The notes below the pieces were generated by a model. That model saw only the letters and a program-made list of their open reading frames with translations, was not told where the DNA came from and ran no database searches. Of a stretch of 64,000 nt of DNA, positions 18,601 to 27,119 are shown one piece after another (position 1 is the stretch's first letter; the number at the start of each line of letters is the position of its first letter). The stretch lies in contig JAENYN010000009.1 in assembly GCA_016841765.1 (NCBI GenBank), positions 1 to 64,000 of the forward strand, written 5' to 3'. The stretch is from Guptibacillus hwajinpoensis. GTDB taxonomy: Bacteria > Bacillota > Bacilli > Bacillales > Bacillaceae_O. Made by a program: the position numbers and the translations under genes.

Positions 18601-19359
18601 ACCCGCTATCCGGAAGATTCCCCTTTTGCTGATGAGGTGCAGCGCCGGCTGGAATGGCGCTACCCTTTCAGGCAGGCATCCTTCCACAGTGCGAAGCAAT
18701 CGGTAACCGAAATGAAAAACAGGCATGGTGCCGCCGATGAAAATAGCGATATCCGCTTGATCCAACGTTTCCAGGCCCCGATTGAGAAACGGCCGCGCTT
18801 TCTCCAGGAACAAAAGTTGACAGCAGCCGAACGCGGGACAGCAATGCATATGGTCATGCAGCAGCTCAAAACCGCCGATGGGATTAGTTCTGATGAAATA
18901 AGGGAACAAATCAGTAAAATGGTTACCCGCGAATTGCTTACTGACCAGCAGGCTGAAGCCATTGAACCGGAACACATCGCCGACTTCTTCGGCAGTGAGC
19001 CGGGACGCCGTTTTCTGAACGCAGCGAAAGTGGAACGTGAAATCCCGTTCAGCTTAGCCCTGCCGGCAACCGAAGCCTATCCAGAATGGCAGGGGGATAA
19101 TGAAGAATTTGTCCTTGTCCAGGGTGTGATTGACTGTCTTCTGGAAGACGAACAGGGACTGGCAATCATCGATTATAAAACGGATAATATTTCAAAACGG
19201 TTCAATGGCGATTTCAGCGAGGCGAAACCGGTGCTTACCGACAGGTACCGCACCCAGTTGAAACTATACCAGCAGGCAGTCGAGCAGATTTTCAAAAAGA
19301 AAGTCAGCCAGAAATACTTGTATTTCTTTGATGGCGGTTATCCATTGGAGTTGGATTAA
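15598..19359 (+). CDS. addA: ATP-dependent helicase/nuclease subunit A (AddA)
   Basis: AddA is the 3-prime to 5-prime UvrD-like helicase and second nuclease subunit of AddAB. The 1253-residue protein shows the superfamily 1 motifs in order: Q-motif region (WTDEQWDAI), Walker A in AAAAGSGKTAVLVERI, FTNAAASEMKKRI, the DE box in LLVDEYQDTN, GDVKQSIYRFRLAEP, MTIHKSKGLEFPVVF and VALTRARDKLYL. The C-terminal nuclease has VQGVIDCLLED and IIDYKTDN with catalytic Asp1192 and Lys1194. AAAGGAGG lies 5 bases before ATG 15598; the next ATG at 15601 is equally possible. It is translationally coupled to addB through the overlap. Confidence 0.97.
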   Translation: MMISKMPKPENSTWTDEQWDAITASGQDILVAAAAGSGKTAVLVERIIKKITSLENPVDIDRLLVVTFTNAAASEMKKRIGDAIERELESHPSSLHLRRQLALINRASISTLHSFCLNVVRKYYYRLDIDPGFRIADGTEADLLMDEVLDELFEEEYGQEENEAFYDLVDRYASDRSDADLQDYVRKLYTFSRAHPWPFEWLDTVAEEYEKAGEGIGIEDLPWMTDLAGDVNLQLAGMEAILVNAMTLTKEPEGPAAYADNLEDDLRIIQGLQAAACASWQHLYEEMQKVAAFSKLKTIRKGEADKDLQDRVKSLREKVKKQVGKLKEELFARSPDAYMEDVREMAPVVRTLVELVKKVSERYEKAKKERALVDFNDLEHYALAILAESHHQAGGKTDVIPSDAAIQYRRQFAELLVDEYQDTNLVQETIIRLIAKPRTEQGNVFMVGDVKQSIYRFRLAEPGLFLSKYKRFGTSSVNEGIKIDLSKNFRSRKEVLHGTNFIFKQIMGETVGEIDYDEAAELKPGASYPPGPDTETELLIVDKQKNDEDKQEVPDESLINPDEYETVQLEARLMAKKIKEMVGTYQIFDKDIKGMRTVTYRDIVILLRSMPWAPAIMEEFKKYGIPVYAELSTGYFEATEVSVMLSLLKVIDNPLQDIPLASVLRSPIVNLSESDLASIRLENKKDSYFDAILTYISGTRGNLVLKEKLSRFYKNLEEWRTKARQGALSSLIWDLYGETGYYDFVGGMPGGRQRQANLRALYDRARQYEETSFRGLFRFLRFIERMQERGDDLGAARALGEQEDVVRIMTIHKSKGLEFPVVFTAGLARQFNMMDLHQKVLLHKELGFGSRLINPERRISYPTLPQIAIKRRARMELIAEEMRVLYVALTRARDKLYLIGSVKDRSKTIDSWKEHVGHEDWLLPDYERSRSTSYLDWIGPALIRHRHILDELEEIQGNTDTEVAGHPSSWKLNFVKGETLTEEAPEDQAREEELMESLRTWTRYPEDSPFADEVQRRLEWRYPFRQASFHSAKQSVTEMKNRHGAADENSDIRLIQRFQAPIEKRPRFLQEQKLTAAERGTAMHMVMQQLKTADGISSDEIREQISKMVTRELLTDQQAEAIEPEHIADFFGSEPGRRFLNAAKVEREIPFSLALPATEAYPEWQGDNEEFVLVQGVIDCLLEDEQGLAIIDYKTDNISKRFNGDFSEAKPVLTDRYRTQLKLYQQAVEQIFKKKVSQKYLYFFDGGYPLELD

Positions 19360-19371
19360 AAGGAGGAGTAC

Positions 19372-19737
19372 ATGATGAATCCGTATTTACGCAAAGGGCT
19401 GCTGCTTGGCCTCGGCATCGCGGCAGCGAGCAAGGAAAAAGTTGAGAAGTATGTGAATGACTTGACTGTAAAAGGCGAAATTGCACCCCAGGAAGCGAAA
19501 GAATTGCTGAACAGCCTTCTGTCAAAAGGGGAGTCGGTCGAACAACGGTACACCGAAGATTTCAGGTCTGATGTGAAAGAAAACATTCAAGAACTCGGAT
19601 TTGTGACGATCGAGCAATACCGGGATCTGGAAAAAAGGGTCAGGGAGCTTGAGGCAAAGCATATGGAATACAATGAAACGAAACAGGACAGCATGAAATC
19701 GGCGGAAGATTTATCCCCTGATGATTTCAATCAATAA
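19372..19737 (+). CDS. Phasin-like small helical protein
   Basis: This 121-residue protein starts with a short hydrophobic stretch (KGLLLGLGIAAASKEKVEKYVNDL) and continues as charged helix with probable coiled coil (TIEQYRDLEKRVRELEAKHMEY). The N-terminal pattern resembles phasin-family or polyhydroxyalkanoate-synthesis-regulator-like proteins, often encoded next to AarF/UbiB kinases, as here. It has no catalytic motif. The gene lies 12 bases after addA with a strong AGGAGGAG site, so it is probably co-transcribed. A second ATG at 19375 is an alternative start. Confidence 0.65.
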   Translation: MMNPYLRKGLLLGLGIAAASKEKVEKYVNDLTVKGEIAPQEAKELLNSLLSKGESVEQRYTEDFRSDVKENIQELGFVTIEQYRDLEKRVRELEAKHMEYNETKQDSMKSAEDLSPDDFNQ

Positions 19738-19761
19738 TAGTGCTGGGAAAAGGTGAAGCAG

Positions 19762-21432
19762 ATGTTTCGCAGAAGATTTCGACATATGAACCGTTATCGG
19801 GAAATCGCAGTAATCCTTTCAAAAAATGGCTTCGGCTATATACTTGATGATATCGGCCTGTTTCATATGCTGTCATTGCCGAAACGAGTGGCGGCTGACT
19901 TCAAGAAGCCGGAACACTCGTCGATGGGGCCGAAACTCCGCAAAACGCTGGAAGAACTTGGCCCGGCATTTATTAAACTCGGGCAGATTTTGAGCACGCG
20001 GCGGGATATTTTTCCGGTTCCGATCATAAAGGAGCTGGAAAAGCTCCAGGATGACGTCAATCCGTTTCCTTTCGAGGATAGCAAAGCGATAATCGAAGAT
20101 CAGCTTGAAGCGCCTCTTGATTCCCTTTTTGATGATTTCAGTGAGGAGCCGGCTGCATCTGCTTCAATAGGGCAGGTGCATCTTGCCCTGCTGAAGGACG
20201 GTACGAAAGTGGCTGTAAAGGTGCGGCGTCCGGATATCGTGCGGCAGGTAGGGATCGACCTTTCCATTATGAAAGAACTGGGAAGGCTGCTGGAACAGCA
20301 GTTTGACTGGGCCCGTTATTATCGTGTCAGGGATATTATTGATGAGTTTTCCCGTTCTATCAAGGATGAACTTGACTACACGCTGGAAGCCCATCATACA
20401 GAGAAGGTTGCCAATCAATTCAAGGAAAATGAGAACATTGTCATACCATCAATCTACTGGGATTATTCGACAGAAGCCGTTCTTGTCCAGGAGTTTATCA
20501 AAGGCGAAAAGCTGGGTGCGGTGGAAGGACTTTCAGATGAAGAAAGGAAGAAACTGGCCGACAGTCTCGTCAACTGTTTTTTCGAACAGATTTTCATAAA
20601 CGGTTTTTTTCATGCCGATCCCCATCCGGGCAATGTTTTTTATCTTCCTGAAGGGAAGCTTGCGCTGATCGACTTCGGCCAGGTCGGCAGGCTTACAAAG
20701 ACGATGCGTTATCAGTTTTCAAATCTTGTCATTGCCATGCTCAAGCAAGATCCTGATGCGATCATGGATACGTTCATCGATATGTCCCTGGTCGATTCGG
20801 ATGTCGATGAAAATCGTCTTCGTTCCGATATCGAGCTGCTGAATCAAAAGTACTTCGACATGAAGTTAAGTGAAATCAGCATCGGGGATGCCGTCAACGA
20901 CTTATTCATGGCGGCCCAGCGCAACAATATCATCATCCCGGTCGAATATACGATTCTTGGAAAAGCCGTTCTGACGGTCGAATCACTTGCGGAGGAGCTT
21001 AATCCGGATTTGAGTATTTTGAAATTGGCAGAGCCCTATGGAAAACGCCTCGTAATGGAACGATACAATCCCAAGCGCGCCGGCGAGCAAGTCTTGGATG
21101 ACTTGAAGGAATGGGGGGAACTGCTGCAGTCGCTTCCGAAACAGACCCGTGACCTGTTATCGAAAGCGAACAAAGATAAGCTCCGGGTCAATGTCTCTTT
21201 GCCGGAAACGCAGCAGCTCCTCTTTAAGCTTGACCGGATCAGCAACCGGATTTCTTTCAGTATCACGCTGCTTGCTTTCAGTATCATTGTGGTCGGATTG
21301 ATCATCGGTTCGACATTCGGTACCCGTTCATCGATATTGACGGAAGTGCCTGCGATTGAAATCGGGTTTGTGATTTCTTTCCTGATGTTTTTATGGCTTA
21401 TTTTTTCGATTTTGAAGTCCGGAAAATTTTGA
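19762..21432 (+). CDS. AarF/UbiB (ABC1) family atypical protein kinase
   Basis: The 556-residue protein has an ABC1 kinase-like domain and two C-terminal membrane segments (ISFSITLLAFSIIVVGLIIG and EIGFVISFLMFLWLIFSIL). Hallmarks are LGPAFIKLGQILSTRRD, the alanine-rich nucleotide loop AASASIGQVHLALLKDG followed by VAVKVRRPDI, HADPHPGNVFYLPEG and LALIDFGQVG. Family members bind ATP and support ubiquinone biosynthesis in proteobacteria. Bacilli make menaquinone, so the role here is uncertain. ATG at 19762 is preferred (AAAAGG 7 bases upstream) over the GTG at 19753. It follows the phasin-like gene and ends before a terminator at 21480. Confidence 0.88.
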   Translation: MFRRRFRHMNRYREIAVILSKNGFGYILDDIGLFHMLSLPKRVAADFKKPEHSSMGPKLRKTLEELGPAFIKLGQILSTRRDIFPVPIIKELEKLQDDVNPFPFEDSKAIIEDQLEAPLDSLFDDFSEEPAASASIGQVHLALLKDGTKVAVKVRRPDIVRQVGIDLSIMKELGRLLEQQFDWARYYRVRDIIDEFSRSIKDELDYTLEAHHTEKVANQFKENENIVIPSIYWDYSTEAVLVQEFIKGEKLGAVEGLSDEERKKLADSLVNCFFEQIFINGFFHADPHPGNVFYLPEGKLALIDFGQVGRLTKTMRYQFSNLVIAMLKQDPDAIMDTFIDMSLVDSDVDENRLRSDIELLNQKYFDMKLSEISIGDAVNDLFMAAQRNNIIIPVEYTILGKAVLTVESLAEELNPDLSILKLAEPYGKRLVMERYNPKRAGEQVLDDLKEWGELLQSLPKQTRDLLSKANKDKLRVNVSLPETQQLLFKLDRISNRISFSITLLAFSIIVVGLIIGSTFGTRSSILTEVPAIEIGFVISFLMFLWLIFSILKSGKF

Positions 21433-21479
21433 ATGTGCCGGAAAACGGCATTTGTATTGCACACATCTGTTTCACTTGT

Positions 21480-21516
21480 CCTTTCGTCGCACCCAATCGG
21501 CGGAAGGGCCTTTTTT
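21480..21516 (+). terminator. Terminator after the AarF kinase gene
   Basis: A 10-bp stem, including G-U pairs, of CCTTTCGTCG with CGGCGGAAGG is followed by GCC and TTTTTT. It separates addBA-phasin-aarF from sbcDC. A smaller hairpin TGCCG/CGGCA occurs at 21436-21450. Confidence 0.65.
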
Positions 21517-21559
21517 GGAAATATGAAGGTTAATAGAGTAATAGAAAGGGTGGGGAGAT

Positions 21560-22735
21560 TTGCGGCTTATACATACAGCCGACTGGCATCTGGGGAGGAC
21601 GCTGGAAGGCAGAAGCAGATTGGCTGAACAGGCCGATTTTTTGGATGAACTCGCTGACATAGCAGCAGAAGAACAGGCCGATGCGATTTTGATGGCTGGC
21701 GATGTCTTTGATACCGTCAATCCGCCCGCTGCAGCTGAACAGCTATTTTACGAAAGCGCCGCAAGGCTTTCTGATGGAGGAAAGAGGCCGCTGTTTTTCA
21801 TTTCCGGCAATCATGATAATCCCGACCGGCTGTCAGCGGCATCGCCGCTTGCAGGCAAGCATGGCATTCATTTGTTCGGGCTGCCGGACCTGCAGCCATT
21901 TTCAACGGTGATCCCTTCCACAGGGGAACGGATCAATCTCGCGCTGCTGCCGTATCCATCCGAAGCAAGGCTGAGGGAAATGCTTTCACAGGAAAATGCC
22001 GAAGATATTCTCCAAAAACACTATGATCGGAAAATCAAAGCGATTTTTGAAAAACTGGGCGAATCGTTTACAGACGATGCTGTAAACATCGCCATGAGCC
22101 ATATTTATGTTGCTGGCAGCAGTTCGAGTGATTCCGAGCGGCCGATTGAAGTCGGCGGAGCATATACTGTGTCTGCCGACAGTCTGCCATCTGGTGCCCA
22201 GTATACAGCGCTAGGTCATTTGCACCGCCCGCAGAATATCCGGAAGGCAAAAGGGCCGGCACGGTATTCCGGTTCTCCGCTTGCCTACAGTTTTTCCGAA
22301 TCGGGCTATGCGAAGTCCGTAACCATCGTCGATGTGAAGCCTGGCAGTGAAGCGCAAGTGAAGGAAATTCCGCTATCCAGCGGAAAACCGCTTGTCACCT
22401 GGAAAGCGGCCGAAGGACTGAATCAGGTTTATCAATGGCTTGATGAAGGAAAAGATGCCAATTCATGGATTGACCTTGAAATCCATCTGAAGAATGCGCT
22501 GTCACTTGAAGAAATCCATCGGCTCCGCAAGCTGCACAACGGTTTTATCCATATCAGGCCGGTATTTGAAACAAAAGCGGAAGAGGAAAACAGGCAAGCG
22601 GCCAGCAGCCTGCCGCTTGATGAACTGTTTAAGCGTTTTTATGCAAGGCAAACGGGCGGAGCAGAACCTGAGCATGAACTGACAGGCTTGTTCATGGAGC
22701 TCGTGAACGAAGACGAACTGGAAGGGGAGGAATAA
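21560..22735 (+). CDS. sbcD: Exonuclease SbcCD subunit D
   Basis: SbcD is the Mre11-type nuclease that with SbcC opens DNA hairpins and processes breaks. The 391-residue protein carries the calcineurin-like phosphoesterase motifs in order: HTADWHLGR, LMAGDVFDT, FISGNHDNPDR, AMSHIYVAG and TALGHLHRPQ. The capping domain and C-terminal segment that contacts SbcC follow. The start is TTG at 21560 (MRLIHTADWHLG), with GGGGAG just upstream. Its stop lies 2 bases before the sbcC start, implying coupled translation. Confidence 0.95.
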   Translation: MRLIHTADWHLGRTLEGRSRLAEQADFLDELADIAAEEQADAILMAGDVFDTVNPPAAAEQLFYESAARLSDGGKRPLFFISGNHDNPDRLSAASPLAGKHGIHLFGLPDLQPFSTVIPSTGERINLALLPYPSEARLREMLSQENAEDILQKHYDRKIKAIFEKLGESFTDDAVNIAMSHIYVAGSSSSDSERPIEVGGAYTVSADSLPSGAQYTALGHLHRPQNIRKAKGPARYSGSPLAYSFSESGYAKSVTIVDVKPGSEAQVKEIPLSSGKPLVTWKAAEGLNQVYQWLDEGKDANSWIDLEIHLKNALSLEEIHRLRKLHNGFIHIRPVFETKAEEENRQAASSLPLDELFKRFYARQTGGAEPEHELTGLFMELVNEDELEGEE

Positions 22736-22737
22736 TC

Positions 22738-25700
22738 ATGCGTCCGATAAAATTGGTTGTTGCAGGATTGCACAGTTTCCGCGAACCGCAAACCGTCCAG
22801 TTCGACTCCCTGTGTGCTGCAGGTGTTTTCGGCATTTTTGGGCCGACAGGAAGCGGAAAGTCTTCGCTTCTTGATGCCATGACGCTGGCCCTCTACGGAA
22901 AAGTGGAACGTGCGGCCAATAATACGCAGGGCATCCTCAACCATGCCGAAGATGAGCTGTATGTATCGTTCACGTTTCAGCTGAAGGATGGCACCGTTTC
23001 AAAAAAGTATACGGTTGAGCGCCGTTTCAAACGGACTGGTGACGTAACAGTGAAAACATCAGTCTGTCGTCTTATTGATGAAAGCGACCAAGAAAAAACA
23101 ATCGTGATGGCGGACAAAAATAGTGAAGTGAATCGTGAAGTTATGGATTTGCTGGGACTGACAATCGATGACTTCACCCGGGCGGTTGTTCTTCCGCAGG
23201 GGAAGTTCGCTGAATTTTTGTCGCTCAAAGGGACCGACCGCCGCCAGATGCTGCAGCGGCTTTTCAACCTGGAAAAGTACGGTGATGAACTGAATAGGAA
23301 AATCAGGGGCAGAATCGGGAAGCAAAAAACAGCGTATGAAAAAGTGATTTCAGAACAGGCCGGACTTGGCGATGCTTCCGATGAAGCCCTAAAAGAAGCG
23401 GAAACAGCCACAGCCGAAGCGGATGCCGCCCTGAAAAAAGCTGAAACGGAGTACGATAAGGCAGAAACGCTTTACCAGCACCAGAAGGAAAAGTGGGCCC
23501 TTCAGAATCACAGGGAAAAACTTGTGGAGGAAAGGGACAAAGAGCGCCGTCGCGAAGAAGAACTGACAGGCTTGCGAACAATGCTCGAGCATGCGCGAAT
23601 TTCAGACCGGCTTTCCCCCTATCTCGATGAATATGAAACGGCAGCAAGCCGCAAAATGAATTGGCAGCGCGAGAAGGAGCAGGCAGCTGCAGCCCTCGAA
23701 CAGGCCAGGGCCGGGCATGACAGCAAGGAAAACCGCTATAAGCAAGCAAAAGAAAAACGGGAGAAAGAGGAGCCTGTATTAGCTGTAAAGATTGAACAGC
23801 TTAAGCAGGCGGCTGAAACAGAAAAAGAAATGGATGTCCTGGCACAAGAAATAAAGGGGATTGAAGAAAAACTAAAAGAAACTGGGATCCGGATTAAAAA
23901 GGAACAGGAAGAGCAGGGCACCTTGCAGGACAAGCATAAGAGAGGCATGGCCAAACAGCAGCGCCTGAAAGAGGAGCTTTCAACAGTAACGGTCTCTTCA
24001 AAAGAGCGGGAAGACATCCGCCGGGCAAACGAAGAAAGGGCCCATATTGTAATCGCTGAAAAAAACAAAGCAGAAGCCGGAAAGGAATATGCAGCTAAAA
24101 AAGCAGCATGGGAAGAAACGAAAAAGGAACACGAACAATTACTGCTGGAGGGCCAATCACAGCAAAAGAAAGGATCCGCTTTATTCAAAACGCTGGAAGC
24201 ACAGTTTTATTATGTGAGTGAAAGACTCAATGAAATAGAGCAGCTGGAAAGTTATCTTCTCAACCGAATCGAAAAGAAAGAAGCTGAATTCGATCAGGCA
24301 AGAGTGGCGGAAATTGCCTCGGGCCTTGCCGATTCCCTCGCAGAAGGTGAACCATGCCCTGTTTGCGGATCGACTGAACATCCTGCACCTGTCCATAAAG
24401 AGGGACATTCTGCCGGGGAGATGCAGCAGGAACTGAAGAAGTTAAAAGGGACGATTGACAGCATCCGTACGGAAAGCCGAACGCTGCACCAATTGAAACT
24501 TCAGTATGAACAGCTGTCTGAACGGATGAGCGAAGCCCTTGCGCCGCTGAAAATCGAACCGTCGAGCGGGCAAAAAGAGGTGGAACCGATTGTCAATCTG
24601 GACCTGAGCCCCTCAGCGGAACAGCTGGCTGAAACCGCCTTCCGGATTGGCACAGAAACCAGAGCGCTGAAACAGGATTACCTTGAAACAGCTGAACATG
24701 TCAAGCATACTGCCGGTAGCCTGACAGATCTGTCACGCCGCCTGGAGCGGTCGGCCCAGGCCGTAAAGGAACTGGAACAGAATCTGGAAGAGAGGCAGAA
24801 AAAGCTGGATTTCGCCGTAAACGAACTCGAAGAAAAAATGACTTTCTGGTCAAAACAATTTCCTGGTTTTTTAGTCCAGGAAGCTGTAAAACTGCAGCAG
24901 GACATTTCCGAAAAAGACAGCCGGGCGGAAGAACTGAAAGAAAGCATCGAAAAAAGTGTCCGTTATCTCGAAAACTGGGAGACTGACATTGAGCAACGGA
25001 AACAAATCCTGACCGACATGCAAATAAAAATGACGGAACAGAAGTCGAACCTTTCCTATAAAAAAAAGAGTTATGAAAAAGCTGAAACGGAATTGAGACG
25101 GCAGGCCGGAGACCGCAAACCATCAGAATTGCTGGAAGAAACATCAGGCAAGCTGGAAGGATTGAAAAAAGAAGAAACCTTTTCCTATGAATCTCTTGAA
25201 AAGGCCCGCACCCATTTGCAGGAGGCCGAAAAACGGTTATCTGCCGCTGCCCAATCTCTGCAAGACTATGAAAGCCGCTTGCAGGAAGCGGAAGATAAGT
25301 GGCGCCAGGCCTTGAACAATTCACCGTTCACCGAAAGCGATGAGGTGAAGCAGGCGAAGCGCAGTGAAATGGAACAACAGCAATGGCAGGCCGAAATTGA
25401 GCAGTACCAGGAAAAAATGAAACAGATCGAACATGAAATCGGCCAGTTAAATGAGAAAATCGGGGCCGAATTGTTAACAGCGGAAAAGTGGGCCCAAACA
25501 CAAGAAAACCGGGAAAACATGAAAGAAAAAGTAAATGCCGCGCTCCAGGATAAAGGTGAGAAGATGAAATGGCTGAGTGTGCTGCAGGAAAATCATGCCC
25601 GCTATAAAACGCTGGAAAACAGGCGGATCGAGATGGAACAGGAACTGGAGAAGCTCGGGAAATTGCAGCAGGTGTTCCGCGGCAACCAGTTTGTCGAGTA

Positions 25701-26154
25701 TATCGCCGAAGAACAGCTGATCCAGGTGGCCCGCGATGCATCAGAACGGCTCGGTCAACTTACGAGGCAGCGTTATGCAATTGAAGTCGATTCCGCCGGT
25801 GGATTTGTCATCAGGGATGATGCAAACGGCGGTGTGAGACGTCCGGTGTCGACGCTATCCGGAGGCGAGACGTTCCTGACATCACTTGCCCTCGCTCTGT
25901 CACTGTCTTCGCAAATCCAGCTCCGCGGCCAATTCCCGCTGCAGTTCTTTTTCCTTGATGAAGGATTTGGCACACTTGACCATGAGCTCCTTGATACCGT
26001 GATGACTTCATTGGAAAAACTGCAGTCGAGCAGTATGGCAATCGGTGTGATCAGCCATGTTCAGGAATTAAGAGAACGGATGCCGCGGAAGCTTGTTGTA
26101 AAACCGGCGGAACCGTCCGGAAGCGGAAGCGCCGTATTCCATGAGATGATGTAA
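22738..26154 (+). CDS. sbcC: Exonuclease SbcCD subunit C (SMC-like ATPase)
   Basis: SbcC is the Rad50-type ATPase partner of SbcD. The N-terminal Walker A, FGPTGSGKSSLLDAMTLALYG, lies near residue 35. Two very long coiled-coil arms rich in Glu, Lys and Gln flank the zinc hook CPVCGSTEHP (CPVC at residues 540-543). The C-terminal half has the signature LSGGETFLTSLALALSLSS and the Walker B region FFFLDEGFGTLD. The 1138 residues match B. subtilis YirY/SbcC. The gene follows sbcD with a GGGGAGG site inside the sbcD end. Confidence 0.96.
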   Translation: MRPIKLVVAGLHSFREPQTVQFDSLCAAGVFGIFGPTGSGKSSLLDAMTLALYGKVERAANNTQGILNHAEDELYVSFTFQLKDGTVSKKYTVERRFKRTGDVTVKTSVCRLIDESDQEKTIVMADKNSEVNREVMDLLGLTIDDFTRAVVLPQGKFAEFLSLKGTDRRQMLQRLFNLEKYGDELNRKIRGRIGKQKTAYEKVISEQAGLGDASDEALKEAETATAEADAALKKAETEYDKAETLYQHQKEKWALQNHREKLVEERDKERRREEELTGLRTMLEHARISDRLSPYLDEYETAASRKMNWQREKEQAAAALEQARAGHDSKENRYKQAKEKREKEEPVLAVKIEQLKQAAETEKEMDVLAQEIKGIEEKLKETGIRIKKEQEEQGTLQDKHKRGMAKQQRLKEELSTVTVSSKEREDIRRANEERAHIVIAEKNKAEAGKEYAAKKAAWEETKKEHEQLLLEGQSQQKKGSALFKTLEAQFYYVSERLNEIEQLESYLLNRIEKKEAEFDQARVAEIASGLADSLAEGEPCPVCGSTEHPAPVHKEGHSAGEMQQELKKLKGTIDSIRTESRTLHQLKLQYEQLSERMSEALAPLKIEPSSGQKEVEPIVNLDLSPSAEQLAETAFRIGTETRALKQDYLETAEHVKHTAGSLTDLSRRLERSAQAVKELEQNLEERQKKLDFAVNELEEKMTFWSKQFPGFLVQEAVKLQQDISEKDSRAEELKESIEKSVRYLENWETDIEQRKQILTDMQIKMTEQKSNLSYKKKSYEKAETELRRQAGDRKPSELLEETSGKLEGLKKEETFSYESLEKARTHLQEAEKRLSAAAQSLQDYESRLQEAEDKWRQALNNSPFTESDEVKQAKRSEMEQQQWQAEIEQYQEKMKQIEHEIGQLNEKIGAELLTAEKWAQTQENRENMKEKVNAALQDKGEKMKWLSVLQENHARYKTLENRRIEMEQELEKLGKLQQVFRGNQFVEYIAEEQLIQVARDASERLGQLTRQRYAIEVDSAGGFVIRDDANGGVRRPVSTLSGGETFLTSLALALSLSSQIQLRGQFPLQFFFLDEGFGTLDHELLDTVMTSLEKLQSSSMAIGVISHVQELRERMPRKLVVKPAEPSGSGSAVFHEMM

Positions 26155-26215
26155 CCGTCAGTGAATCAAGAGCACTGGTATACTTTAAACAAAGAATTAC
26201 AAAGAGGTGACGGGA

Positions 26216-26518
26216 GTGAGCAGGAAAGAAAACGGGAGTGGAACTTGTGAGCTTTGCGGGCGCAGCGGCGTGCAGACGACTGTGCATCACTTGACGCCAA
26301 AAGAAATAGGCGGAACATTTTTGCCGGTCGCCAGTCTTTGTATCCCCTGCCATAAACAGATTCACGCCCTGTTTTCGAATGAGGAACTTGCCGACTCCCT
26401 AAATACAATCAAATCATTGCAGCACAATGACCGTATGCAAAAATATTTGAAGTGGATCCGCAAACAGCCTCCGACCCGGGTGCCCGGAACGAAAAAGTCG
26501 CGGCGGAAAAGAAAGTGA
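26216..26518 (+). CDS. hlpB: HNH nuclease-like protein HlpB/YisB
   Basis: This 100-residue basic protein has an HNH-type zinc site: CELCGRSGVQTTVHHLTPKE, then CIPCHKQIHALFSNEEL. The C-terminus is strongly basic (KKSRRKRK), consistent with DNA binding. The B. subtilis counterpart YisB/HlpB lies at the same place downstream of sbcC and is of equal length. I recall it being linked to AddAB-related repair, but the biochemical activity is not settled. GTG at 26216 is preferred, with AGAGGTGA 5 bases upstream; the upstream GTG lies inside that site. A strong terminator follows. Confidence 0.85.
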   Translation: MSRKENGSGTCELCGRSGVQTTVHHLTPKEIGGTFLPVASLCIPCHKQIHALFSNEELADSLNTIKSLQHNDRMQKYLKWIRKQPPTRVPGTKKSRRKRK

Positions 26519-26580
26519 CTGATCTTCCAGTGAAGGCTGAACAATTCCTTTTCTCGGTGAACCAATACCATATGTTCTAT

Positions 26581-26612
26581 AAGACCAACTCATATATGTG
26601 TTGGTCTTTTTT
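26581..26612 (+). terminator. Rho-independent terminator after hlpB
   Basis: AAGACCAAC/GTTGGTCTT forms a perfect 9-bp stem with a 10-base loop, followed by TTTT and further T-rich sequence. Confidence 0.9.
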
Positions 26613-26718
26613 CTTTTTTGAGAGAAGGAAATTCTGGGGGGGTCTGGGAAACATCCTCATCGCTGGCGTTAAGACTCGTAGAGGTGTTGAATATGATTTT
26701 ATGGGACTTTTAGCTTAT

Positions 26719-26744
26719 GATTGCCTGGCAATTGCCAGGCAATC
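26719..26744. repeat. 26-bp perfect palindrome, copy 1
   Basis: GATTGCCTGGCAA is followed directly by its reverse complement. The 20 bases to the left (from GGGACTT at 26704) resemble the sequence left of the second copy at 26907, so the two are copies of one element in the same orientation. Confidence 0.8.
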
Positions 26745-26906
26745 GTCATAAAAAAAAGAAATAACCGATGTTTTGAAAGAAAAAAAGGGAAAGTTGATGA
26801 TAAATGGCTGATACAAAAAGATAAAACTGGTTTTTTGAAAATTAATCTGTGAGGGTGGCTTCGAAAGGGTTCTGTCAGCATGTGTTAAAGGGACTTATGG
26901 CCTATG

Positions 26907-26941
26907 GTTGCCTGGCAATTGCGAGGCAATTGCCAGGCAAC
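26907..26941. repeat. Long palindrome with three-base centre, copy 2
   Basis: The 16-base arm GTTGCCTGGCAATTGC and its reverse complement flank GAG. It shares the core TTGCCTGGCAATTGC and left context GGGACTT...TATG with the copy at 26719. Apart from these two palindromes and the ppiB promoter, 26613-27119 contains nothing I can identify. Confidence 0.8.
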
Positions 26942-27048
26942 GCGCCGTCATCGGATACAAATCCTAAAAAACGACGCTGAATTTCAGTATCCCTGCGTAT
27001 ATTTAACTGTTTTTCCATATTTCCAGAACGACAGTAAGTACAGACCGC

Positions 27049-27078
27049 TTGTCTTTTTAGAGGCATTTCAAATACAAT
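27049..27078 (+). promoter_or_regulatory. Possible sigma-A promoter for ppiB
   Basis: TTGTCT (27049-27054), an 18-base spacer and TACAAT (27073-27078) lie about 40 bases before the ppiB start. Confidence 0.45.
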
Positions 27079-27119
27079 TGTAGTGCATGCCAAAAAAAGA
27101 TTTTCCGGGAGGAATTATT

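Noticed and set aside
13000-25700. Many long antisense frames opposite addB, addA and sbcC
   Set aside because: They are shadows of strongly coding genes on the plus strand, without start signals or family motifs.
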